From Hohaiivirga sp031546825 (lineage in GTDB: Bacteria; Pseudomonadota; Alphaproteobacteria; Rhizobiales; Beijerinckiaceae), in NCBI GenBank assembly GCA_031546825.1, contig JAVBJU010000003.1:1-64000 (forward strand): a stretch of 64,000 bases of DNA, read 5' to 3'. The position numbers and the translations under genes were made by a program. How positions within the stretch are numbered: the stretch's first letter is position 1; the number at the start of each line of letters is the position of its first letter. The notes under the pieces were generated by a model, which saw only the letters and a program-made list of their open reading frames with translations, had not been told where the DNA came from and did no database searches. Of this stretch, positions 25,577 through 33,545 are shown piece after piece.

Positions 25577-26917
25577 TTACAGCATCATCAGCGATGCCAG
25601 CCAGATAACCAGCATGGTGACGGCGGCCATGATGATTGTTGCGGTGGAGTAAACCCGCAGGTTCTCGTTGGGGTCGATATTCGAGAATTTGGTGATCACC
25701 CAGAAGAACGAGTCGTTGGCGTGCGACACGGTCATGGAACCCGCGCCCATGGCCAGGAAGGCCAACATGCGGCCATTGGCGCTGTCCAGCCCGAAATACT
25801 GCAACAGCGGCTCGATGATGGCGGCGCTGGTCAGCATGGCGATGGTCGATGACCCTTGCGCCGTTTTCAGCAGCACGGCGATAATGAACGGCACCAGCAG
25901 GCCGATATTGGCACCGCCCAGCAGCTTGCCCAGTTCCGGTGCAACGCCAGTCTGCTTGATGACCGCGCCGAACATGCCGCCCGCAGCCGTGATGATCAGG
26001 ATCGGTCCGGCCTTGCCGATGGCATCGTCGATCAGGTGGTTGAGGTCCCAATTCTGTGTGGTGCGGCTGAGGAGATAGACGGCGGCGATGGCCCCGAGCA
26101 GCAGGGCGATGACCGGGTTTCCAAGGAAGTGGATGGCGACGATGGCCGCGTTCTGGCTCTTGAATCCGCAAGCGGCCAAAACGGAAGATATGGCAATCAA
26201 AATCAGCGGCAGAACCACAGGCAGGAGCGCTTCGCCGAAAGAGGGTAGGTTGGTGGTGCTTTCTTCAACCGCTTCCTCCATCGCCGGGGCATAGCCCGCG
26301 CCCTTGCACATCCAGATTGACCAGTAGTAGGCCGCGATGGTGCCGGGAATGGAAAAGACCACGCCCATCAGGATCGCGTAACCGACATCAATCTTCATGG
26401 TGCCGGTTGCGGCCAGCGCGCCGGGATGGGTCGGCACCAGGCAATGCACGGAATAGAGGCTGCACGCCAGGATGCTGGCGATCATCGGCATCGCCACTTT
26501 CGAGCGGGCGCTGAAGCTTCTGGCGATGCCGCTCAGGATGATGAAGCCGGTATCACAGAAAATGGTCAGGCCTGGAATGTACCCGGTGAGGGCCATGGCA
26601 AGCGGTGCCCGTTCCTGCCCGGTGCGGGCGTAAAACGCATTGGCAATGCTGCGCGCGCCCCCGCTGCGCTCCAGCCCCACAGCGATGATGGCGCCAAAGA
26701 TAATGATGAAGGCAATCGCCCCCATGGTGTCGCCGAAGCCCTTCTTCATCACTTCAATGAGCGACGGGTCCTGGATGGTGAACGCCGCAAGGAAGAACGA
26801 AACGATGAACAGGGATGCGAATGCGTTCAGCTTAAATTTCGACGTCAATAAAACAATGGCGACGATGGAGATGAACACAAGGCCCAGATTAATTGCGATG
26901 CTTGAGCTGATAGTCAT
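25577..26917 (-). CDS. GntP-family gluconate/organic acid:H+ symporter
   Basis: A 446-residue inner-membrane permease with about 12-14 hydrophobic helices. GYIPGLTIFCDTGFIILSGI, VPTHPGALAATGTM and LKTAQGSSTIAMLTSAAII are hallmark GntP segments, with VSHANDSFFWVITKF near the C-terminus. Family members import gluconate, related sugar acids, D-serine or similar hydroxy acids. No catabolic genes for these lie nearby, so the substrate is open. The start at 26917 is the first ATG with a normal N-terminus. Confidence 0.93.
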   Translation of the reverse strand: MTISSSIAINLGLVFISIVAIVLLTSKFKLNAFASLFIVSFFLAAFTIQDPSLIEVMKKGFGDTMGAIAFIIIFGAIIAVGLERSGGARSIANAFYARTGQERAPLAMALTGYIPGLTIFCDTGFIILSGIARSFSARSKVAMPMIASILACSLYSVHCLVPTHPGALAATGTMKIDVGYAILMGVVFSIPGTIAAYYWSIWMCKGAGYAPAMEEAVEESTTNLPSFGEALLPVVLPLILIAISSVLAACGFKSQNAAIVAIHFLGNPVIALLLGAIAAVYLLSRTTQNWDLNHLIDDAIGKAGPILIITAAGGMFGAVIKQTGVAPELGKLLGGANIGLLVPFIIAVLLKTAQGSSTIAMLTSAAIIEPLLQYFGLDSANGRMLAFLAMGAGSMTVSHANDSFFWVITKFSNIDPNENLRVYSTATIIMAAVTMLVIWLASLMML

Positions 26918-27057
26918 TTGAATGCTCCGTCACAGGCTTGCGAAGAGGAAAATAAAGTATCTCATTGCGCCGAAGCAGCAAGAAATTTCAAGGGGTCTTC
27001 AACGGTGTCAGTGTCACAGCTCGGGTGAGGCAGGCTGCGCGGCGCGAGGCAAAAAAA

Positions 27058-27078
27058 AGCGGGGCGCACGGCCCCGCT
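27058..27078 (-). terminator. Intrinsic terminator of the methylmalonyl-CoA mutase operon
   Basis: On the minus strand AGCGGGGC and GCCCCGCT pair around a five-base loop and are followed directly by TTTTTTTT. It is a textbook intrinsic terminator, 24 bases after the mutB stop. Confidence 0.9.
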
Positions 27079-27101
27079 CCAAATCATTCAATGCGCTTGC
27101 C

Positions 27102-29249
27102 TTACCCCGCGTGGCCGAGCCGCTTGTTCAGATCGTCCAGCAATTCGCTGGCGGCGGTGGAGATCACGGTGCCGGGCGGGAAGATGGCGGCGGCGCCGGC
27201 TTGGCGGAGCGCGTCAAAGTCCTGCGGCGGGATAACGCCACCGACAACGATGAGAATATCCTCTCGGCCCTGCTTTTTCAGTGCTTCACGCAGTTCCGGC
27301 ACCAGCGTCAGGTGACCGGCGGCAAGCGATGACACGCCGATGATATGCACGTCGTTCTCAACTGCCTGACGGGCGGCTTCATCCGGCGTGGCGAAGAGCG
27401 GGCCGATATCGACATCGAAGCCGAGATCAGCGAAGGCCGAGGCGATGATCTTCTGGCCGCGGTCGTGGCCGTCCTGACCCATCTTAGCGACGAGGATGCG
27501 CGGGCGGCGGCCCTCGTCGTTTTCGAACTTGGCCACACGCTTGAGGATCTGGTCGATATTACCGGACATGGCACCCGCTTCCCGCTTATAGACGCCCGAG
27601 ATCGCCTTGATTTCGGCCTGGTGACGGCCCCACACGCTTTCAAGCGCGGAGGAGATTTCACCAACCGTCGCCTTGGCGCGGGCTGCTTTCACGGCGAGAT
27701 CAAGCAGGTTGCCGCTGCCGTCCTTTGCCGCAACGGTGAGGGCGGCGATGGTGGCGTCCACTTCGCTCTGGCTGCGCTCGGCGCGCAGTTTCTTGAGCTT
27801 CTCAAGCTGCTGGGTGCGTACGGAGGAGTTGTCGACCTTGAGCACGTCAATCGGCGGGTCCGACAGCGGCTTGAACGCATTCACGCCGATGATCTTCTGC
27901 TCCCCGCTATCGATCTTGGCCTGGGTGCGGGCTGCGGCTTCTTCGATGCGCAGCTTGGGCAGGCCGGATTCGATGGCTTTCGACATGCCGCCGAGCTTTT
28001 CGACTTCCTGGATATGCGCCCAGGCTTTCTCGGCGATTTCCTTGGTCAGTGCCTCAACGTAATAGCTGCCGCCCCACGGGTCGATCACGCGGCAGGTGCC
28101 GCTTTCCTGCTGGAGGAAAATCTGCGTGTTGCGGGCAATGCGCGCCGAGAACGGGGTTGGCAGGGCCAGTGCCTCGTCAAGGGCGTTGGTGTGCAATGAT
28201 TGGGTGTGGCCCTGCGTTGCCGCCATGGCCTCAACACAGGTGCGCGGCACGTTGTTGAACACGTCCTGCGCGGTCAGCGACCAGCCCGAGGTCTGGGTGT
28301 GGGTGCGCAGCGCCAGAGATTTCGGGCTCTTGGGGTTAAAGTCCTTGACGAGCCTGGCCCACAGCAGACGCGCAGCGCGCATCTTGGCGACTTCCATGAA
28401 GAAGTTCATGCCTGCCGCCCAGAAGAAGGAGAGGCGCGGCGCGAACTGGTCCACGGTGAGGCCCGCGGCGATACCGGCACGGATGTAATCGACACCATCG
28501 GCCAGCGTATAGGCGAGTTCGATATCCTGCGTCGCTCCGGCTTCCTGCATATGGTAGCCCGAGATCGAGATGGAGTTGAACTTCGGCATATTCTGCGCCG
28601 TGAAGGAGAAAATGTCGGAGATAATCCGCATCGAATGCTTCGGCGGGTAGATATAGGTGTTGCGAACCATGAACTCCTTGAGAATGTCGTTCTGGATCGT
28701 GCCGGAGAGCTGTTCCAGCGTCACGCCTTGTTCTTCCGCAGCCACGATATAGAGCGCCATGATCGGCAGCACTGCGCCGTTCATGGTCATCGACACGCTC
28801 ATTTTGTCGAGCGGGATGCCAGAGAACAATGTGCGCATGTCGAGGATCGAGTCGATGGCGACACCCGCCATGCCAACGTCGCCGGAGACGCGCGGATTGT
28901 CGGAATCATAGCCACGGTGGGTGGCGAGATCGAAGGCAACCGAAAGCCCCTTCTGGCCCGCTGCCAGATTGGCGCGGTAGAAGGCATTGCTGTCTTCCGC
29001 CGTGGAAAAACCGGCATATTGGCGGATGGTCCAGGGCTGGTTGACATACATGGTGGAGTAGGGGCCGCGCAGGAAGGGGGCGGCACCGGGATAGCTGTCG
29101 ATATAGCCAAGCCCGGAAACATCGGCTTCCTGATAGGCGGCTTTCACCGGAATGCCTTCGGGTGTCATCCATATGGACTTGTCATCGGGGGCTGCTGCCG
29201 CCTTGACACTGGAGAAGGCAATATCTGCGAAATTCGGGATCGTGGTCAT
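27102..29249 (-). CDS. mutB: Methylmalonyl-CoA mutase large (catalytic) subunit
   Basis: Adenosylcobalamin-dependent enzyme interconverting methylmalonyl-CoA and succinyl-CoA, used in propionate breakdown. The 715-residue protein has a TIM-barrel substrate domain (PYSTMYVNQPWTIRQYAGFST, then DLATHRGYDSDNPRVSGDVG). The C-terminal B12-binding domain has VAKMGQDGHDRG, where D-x-H-x-x-G supplies the lower-axial His, followed by GVSSLAAGHLTLVPEL. The ATG at 29249 has GGGAG upstream and is preferred to a frame seven codons longer. It lies 17 bases after mutA. Confidence 0.97.
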   Translation of the reverse strand: MTTIPNFADIAFSSVKAAAAPDDKSIWMTPEGIPVKAAYQEADVSGLGYIDSYPGAAPFLRGPYSTMYVNQPWTIRQYAGFSTAEDSNAFYRANLAAGQKGLSVAFDLATHRGYDSDNPRVSGDVGMAGVAIDSILDMRTLFSGIPLDKMSVSMTMNGAVLPIMALYIVAAEEQGVTLEQLSGTIQNDILKEFMVRNTYIYPPKHSMRIISDIFSFTAQNMPKFNSISISGYHMQEAGATQDIELAYTLADGVDYIRAGIAAGLTVDQFAPRLSFFWAAGMNFFMEVAKMRAARLLWARLVKDFNPKSPKSLALRTHTQTSGWSLTAQDVFNNVPRTCVEAMAATQGHTQSLHTNALDEALALPTPFSARIARNTQIFLQQESGTCRVIDPWGGSYYVEALTKEIAEKAWAHIQEVEKLGGMSKAIESGLPKLRIEEAAARTQAKIDSGEQKIIGVNAFKPLSDPPIDVLKVDNSSVRTQQLEKLKKLRAERSQSEVDATIAALTVAAKDGSGNLLDLAVKAARAKATVGEISSALESVWGRHQAEIKAISGVYKREAGAMSGNIDQILKRVAKFENDEGRRPRILVAKMGQDGHDRGQKIIASAFADLGFDVDIGPLFATPDEAARQAVENDVHIIGVSSLAAGHLTLVPELREALKKQGREDILIVVGGVIPPQDFDALRQAGAAAIFPPGTVISTAASELLDDLNKRLGHAG

Positions 29250-29266
29250 TGTTTTTTCTCCCGGTC

Positions 29267-31114
29267 TCAAACGGCAGCGGAGGGCAGGACGGCATCAACC
29301 GCCTCGGTGAGGACAGCGAGCGCATCGGAACGCGGCGTCACCGCTTTCACGGCGGGCGTTACGTTCCATTCCGGCTCCAGCCCCTTGCTGCAGACGAGAT
29401 AGAGTTGTTTGCAATCGGTTTTGGCGAAGGCTTCCGAGATGGCTTTGGCACCGGCAACGTAGCCGTTGTCAGACGACGCAATGCAGGCGATTTTCGCGCC
29501 GCTCTTGGCAAAGACATCCTTGAGATTTTCCGGCGTCAGCGGCTCGGAAGGCATCACGGCTTCCATGCCAGAAACTTCAAAGAAGTTGCTGGCGAAGGTC
29601 GCGCGGCCCGAATAGGAGGCCTGCGAACCAATGGCGGCGATGAAGACCCGCTCGCGCTTGCCTTTTTGCACACCGCTCTCGACGCGGTCGCGCAGGCGCT
29701 CAAAATCTTCGGCGTCGCGCTTGACGATCAGCGGCGTCACCTCGGTTTTCCCGGGGTTCTTCTGGGCCGGAGCCGGTGCAAGCACCGCCACCGGTTCACC
29801 GCGAATGTCCGGGAATTCGGTGATGCCGGTCAGCTTGAGCTTCTTGACGACAATGTCTTTGTGACGCTTCTCGCATGTGGCTTTGATGCGTGCCTGCAAG
29901 GCACCGGACTTGAGGCTTTCGGTGATGCCGCCTTCGCGTTCGATCTGCTGGAAGGCTTCCCAGGCTTTTTCACAAAGCTGGGCGGTCAGCGTCTCGAAGC
30001 CGCCGGCACCGGCTGCGGGATCAACCACACGCCACAGATTGGCTTCGTTGATCAGCACGAGCTGGATGTTGCGGGCGACGCGGCGGCTGATTTCGTCGGG
30101 CAGGCCGATGACGCTGGTCGAGGGCAGCACTGTAACCGCATCGGCCCCGCCGATACCCGCCGAGAACACGGCGGTGGTGGCGCGCAGAAGGTTGGTCCAG
30201 GAATCGTAGCGGCTCATCATGCGGTAGGCCGTTTCCGCATGGATACGGATGGGCTTCGGCTTCAGGCCGCATGCTTCCTCAACCTTGCGCCACAGGCGGC
30301 GCAGTGCGCGGAACTTGGCAACCGTCATGAACTCGTCGGCATCGGCCACCAGCAGGAAGGAAATGCTGTTGCGAGCGGCTTCAATATCAATGCCTTGCTC
30401 GGTCAGGCGGCGCAGATAGCGCAGGGCGGTAGAAACAACAGCGGCAAGCTCCTGAACCTCGGAAGCACCGGCTTCGTGGTAGGGGCGTCCATCGGCGAGG
30501 AATACGCGGGCGCGCACGCCCATGCTTTCCAGGGTGCGCATCATTTCTGCGCCACCATTCACCGATTGGCGGAACGGTATGCCGGTTGCGGCGATGGTGC
30601 CGATCGGGTCATAGCCGATGTCGAGCGTGAGATGCTGATGGGCAAGTTTCTTTTGCTTGATCAGGTCGAGAAACAACCCGGCGATACGCGGGCCATCGGA
30701 ACCGGCGTCGATACGCAGGCTGCACTGGTCGGGGTTAAGCCCCTGTATCAGCTTTTCGGCGTCTGCCGTCGTCTTGAGCGTCACGCCAAAACCACGCGCA
30801 TGCGGCGTATCACTGCCGACGATGACGAAGCCGTTGGTGCCACCATTTTCATCATCACGCATCTGCGCGTTGGCTGCGGCGATATCGGTGTGGTCGATAC
30901 GCTGGTCGACGCGCCAGGGCATGGCCCCGGCAACGCGGCCTTCGGGGCTTGCGTTGGCAACGCGGGGGTAGAGCGGCTGGATATCAATGTCGTTGTAAGT
31001 TTTTCCCACAAGCACCTTGTTAAAATCGGCGCCTTTGAGCACGGTTTCCACCAGCTTCAACCACTCATCGTGGGTAACTGAGGGGAATTCACCGTCGAGC
31101 TTGAGCGTATTCAT
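29267..31114 (-). CDS. mutA: Methylmalonyl-CoA mutase small subunit
   Basis: Partner subunit of the heterodimeric mutase. It shares the barrel and B12-domain folds with MutB, but the cobalamin motif is lost: IACIASSDNGYVAGAKAISEAF stands where D-x-H-x-x-G should be, which is normal for the small subunit. TYNDIDIQPLYPR near the N-terminus is typical. Of two ATGs, 31114 is chosen because the GAGG site directly abuts the upstream one (31126). Length is 615 residues. A heterodimeric mutase is one of two bacterial forms. The accessory MeaB and the epimerase are not in the window. Confidence 0.95.
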   Translation of the reverse strand: MNTLKLDGEFPSVTHDEWLKLVETVLKGADFNKVLVGKTYNDIDIQPLYPRVANASPEGRVAGAMPWRVDQRIDHTDIAAANAQMRDDENGGTNGFVIVGSDTPHARGFGVTLKTTADAEKLIQGLNPDQCSLRIDAGSDGPRIAGLFLDLIKQKKLAHQHLTLDIGYDPIGTIAATGIPFRQSVNGGAEMMRTLESMGVRARVFLADGRPYHEAGASEVQELAAVVSTALRYLRRLTEQGIDIEAARNSISFLLVADADEFMTVAKFRALRRLWRKVEEACGLKPKPIRIHAETAYRMMSRYDSWTNLLRATTAVFSAGIGGADAVTVLPSTSVIGLPDEISRRVARNIQLVLINEANLWRVVDPAAGAGGFETLTAQLCEKAWEAFQQIEREGGITESLKSGALQARIKATCEKRHKDIVVKKLKLTGITEFPDIRGEPVAVLAPAPAQKNPGKTEVTPLIVKRDAEDFERLRDRVESGVQKGKRERVFIAAIGSQASYSGRATFASNFFEVSGMEAVMPSEPLTPENLKDVFAKSGAKIACIASSDNGYVAGAKAISEAFAKTDCKQLYLVCSKGLEPEWNVTPAVKAVTPRSDALAVLTEAVDAVLPSAAV

Positions 31115-31412
31115 CGAAACTTGCATCCTCGAATAGTGCAGCGATAAAAGCGGCCCCTACATAACACGCTTGCCGCTTATGCCAAACAATAGCACGACAA
31201 CGGGAATAGGGCGAGGATGAGCCGCAGGGTAAATTTAAATATCAAGATATTTCAAATAGTTATAGGCATGTGCGGGCTGTATGAAAATGCCCCATGATCC
31301 GGTGGCGGCGAAATTGCCGCACACGATGCGAAGTTTTGCCCCAGTGACGGGGCGCAATCACAAAGAATGCTTGGGATTTTTAGCGCTGGCCGCGTCATGC
31401 GCGGCGCGCTGA

Positions 31413-31814
31413 TTACAATATCTGTGACAGGCCGGGAATTTTCTGGATGAGCGCATCGACATGCTCTTCGCCGATCTCCTTGCGGGCGAAATCGAGCACT
31501 TCACCGGCGACGGTCTTGGCCTGATCCATCGACAGCCCTTGACCGAGCAATTTGGCACCGAGCGCCATGATATCGCCCCCCGCGCCGCCGATGCTGCCGA
31601 GGAAGTTGCCGAGCAGGCCGGAAAGGCCACCGCCTGCCATCTGGTTTGCGCCCGCAATGAGATCCTGCGCGCCGGGGAAATGGCTGAACAGCGTTTTGGA
31701 AAGCTCCGGCGCTTCCTTCTGGAGGAACTCGAGGATTGAACCCAGCGCATTGCGGGCGGCGTCCGGGCTGATGCCTGCGGCGGCTTCGATGCGGGCAATC
31801 AATTGGTCAATCAT
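31413..31814 (-). CDS. Conserved hypothetical protein with Gly-rich centre
   Basis: A 133-residue, likely soluble helical protein. The N-terminal helix MIDQLIARIEAAAGISPDAARNALGSILEFLQ is followed by a Gly-rich central segment (GGGLSGLLGNFLGSIGGAGGD) and a C-terminal pair of helices, MDQAKTVAGEVLDFARKEIG and the following EEHVDALIQKIPGL. The layout resembles DUF2267/YidB-like small proteins of Proteobacteria, but that is only a resemblance. It is a single-gene unit, divergent from the HerA-like gene. Confidence 0.7.
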   Translation of the reverse strand: MIDQLIARIEAAAGISPDAARNALGSILEFLQKEAPELSKTLFSHFPGAQDLIAGANQMAGGGLSGLLGNFLGSIGGAGGDIMALGAKLLGQGLSMDQAKTVAGEVLDFARKEIGEEHVDALIQKIPGLSQIL

Positions 31815-31975
31815 CGGTATTCATGTCCTCAGTGGGCGGGCCTGCCCCGTTCTTATAGGAGCCGGTTTGATAAGTCACCGGCTGCGATGTTATCCAAGCA
31901 TTATCGTGCTGGCATTATGACGTGGGGCGCGAGATAGGTTAGAATTACGGCAGATGGTTTTTAACGGGAATACCC

Positions 31976-33505
31976 ATGAGCGATAACGGTAAGGTTCTGA
32001 TCGGCAAAAGCGGCGATGTTTTCGAGAGCATTCTGCTCAAATACGGCAATCGTCACGGTCTGGTGGCGGGCGCCACCGGCACCGGCAAAACCGTCACGCT
32101 CCAGGTGATGGCGGAAGGCTTTGCCAATGCCGGTGTTCCGGTCTTCGCCGCCGATATCAAAGGCGATCTTTCCGGCATTGCCGCCAATGGTGACGGTAAA
32201 GCGCCGTTCATCAAACGTGCGGAAGAGATCGGTGTTGCTTACGAGCCCGACCGTTTCACCACTGTTTTCTGGGACGTGTTCGGCGCGCAGGGACACCCGG
32301 TGCGGGCGACACTCCACGAGATGGGTCCGGTGTTGCTGGCGCGTATTCTTGAGTTGAATGATATTCAGGAAGGTGTGCTGAACATCGCTTTCAAGGTCGC
32401 TGAAGATCATCAACTGCCAATCATCGACCTCAAAGACCTGCGCGCGCTCCTCAATTTCCTTGTGGCCACCGCCGACGAGGTCAAGGCGCAATATGGCAAT
32501 GTCACCAAGGACACGGTGGCGACCATCATGCGTCGCCTTCTGGTGCTGGAAAACCAGGGTGCCGAGCATTTCTTCGGTGAACCGGCCATCGATATCTCCG
32601 ACTTCATGAAGACCGACCGTGATGGGCGCGGCGTTGTCAACATTCTGGCCGCGGACAAGCTGATGTCGAGCCCACGGCTCTATGGCTGCTTCCTGTTATG
32701 GTTGTTGTCGGAATTGTTCGAGACGCTGCCGGAAGTGGGCGATCTCGACAAGCCAAAGCTTGTGTTCTTCTTCGATGAAGCCCATCTGCTGTTCACCGAC
32801 GCGCCCAAGGCGCTGTTGACTTCGATCGAGCAAATGGTGCGCCTCATTCGCTCCAAGGGTGTTGGCGTTTATTTCGTGACGCAGAACCCCATTGATATCC
32901 CCGATACGGTTTTGGCCCAGCTTGGCAACCGCGTGCAACATGCGTTGCGCGCGTTCACGCCGCGTGACCAGAAGGCTGTGCGTGCCGCAGCCGAGACCTT
33001 TCGTAAAAACCCGGCCTTCTCAACAGAGCAGGCCATTACCGAGCTTGCCGTTGGTGAAGCGCTTGTCTCGACGCTCGATGACAAAGGCACCCCAACGGTT
33101 GTCGCCCGCACATTAATCGCGCCGCCCGCGAGCCGCGTCGGGCCGATCACGGCGGAAGAGCGGGCGGGCCTCATCAAGACGAGCGCGCTTTTCGGCAAAT
33201 ATGACACGACGGTTGATAGCAACAGCGCCTATGAAATCCTGGCCGGGCGTGCGCCCTCGCTCGACGAAGGAAAGGCGCAGGAAATTCAGGGTGCGGGCGG
33301 CCTTGGCGGCTGGCTCGGCGTTATCCTCGGCAGCCAGGTTGGTCGCTCGGTGGCAAGCTCCATGGCGACTACGTTCGGCAGGCAACTCGGTAAGGCCATC
33401 GGCGGCAGTTCATCGAGCGTCACGGGGCGCGTGGCCCAGAATATGGCATCTTCCGCCATGCGCTCGATGGTGCGCAATGTGCTGGGTGGCCTGACGAAGA
33501 AGTGA
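31976..33505 (+). CDS. HerA/YjgR-like P-loop ATPase (DUF853)
   Basis: A 509-residue ATPase of the HerA/FtsK-like superfamily, matching E. coli YjgR in length and motifs. Walker A is GATGTGKT (about 34-41), followed by FAADIKGDLSGIA. Walker B is KLVFFFDEAHLLF, with the sensor-like FVTQNPIDIPDTVLAQLGNR. The C-terminal 80 residues are Gly/Ser-rich (GAGGLGGWLGVILGSQVG). The cellular role of YjgR is not established; HerA relatives translocate DNA or unfold complexes. It is convergent with the autotransporter gene. Confidence 0.92.
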   Translation: MSDNGKVLIGKSGDVFESILLKYGNRHGLVAGATGTGKTVTLQVMAEGFANAGVPVFAADIKGDLSGIAANGDGKAPFIKRAEEIGVAYEPDRFTTVFWDVFGAQGHPVRATLHEMGPVLLARILELNDIQEGVLNIAFKVAEDHQLPIIDLKDLRALLNFLVATADEVKAQYGNVTKDTVATIMRRLLVLENQGAEHFFGEPAIDISDFMKTDRDGRGVVNILAADKLMSSPRLYGCFLLWLLSELFETLPEVGDLDKPKLVFFFDEAHLLFTDAPKALLTSIEQMVRLIRSKGVGVYFVTQNPIDIPDTVLAQLGNRVQHALRAFTPRDQKAVRAAAETFRKNPAFSTEQAITELAVGEALVSTLDDKGTPTVVARTLIAPPASRVGPITAEERAGLIKTSALFGKYDTTVDSNSAYEILAGRAPSLDEGKAQEIQGAGGLGGWLGVILGSQVGRSVASSMATTFGRQLGKAIGGSSSSVTGRVAQNMASSAMRSMVRNVLGGLTKK

Positions 33506-33545
33506 TTTGGTGTTGGGCGGCGTATAATGCCCGCCGCCTCTGGCC

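Noticed and set aside
28200..29402. A 400-residue plus-strand frame antisense to mutB
   Set aside because: Same cause; the minus strand encodes a textbook mutase subunit.
29249..31081. A 610-residue plus-strand frame antisense to mutA
   Set aside because: A mirror of high-GC third codon positions in mutA; Gly/His/Arg-rich text without domain features.
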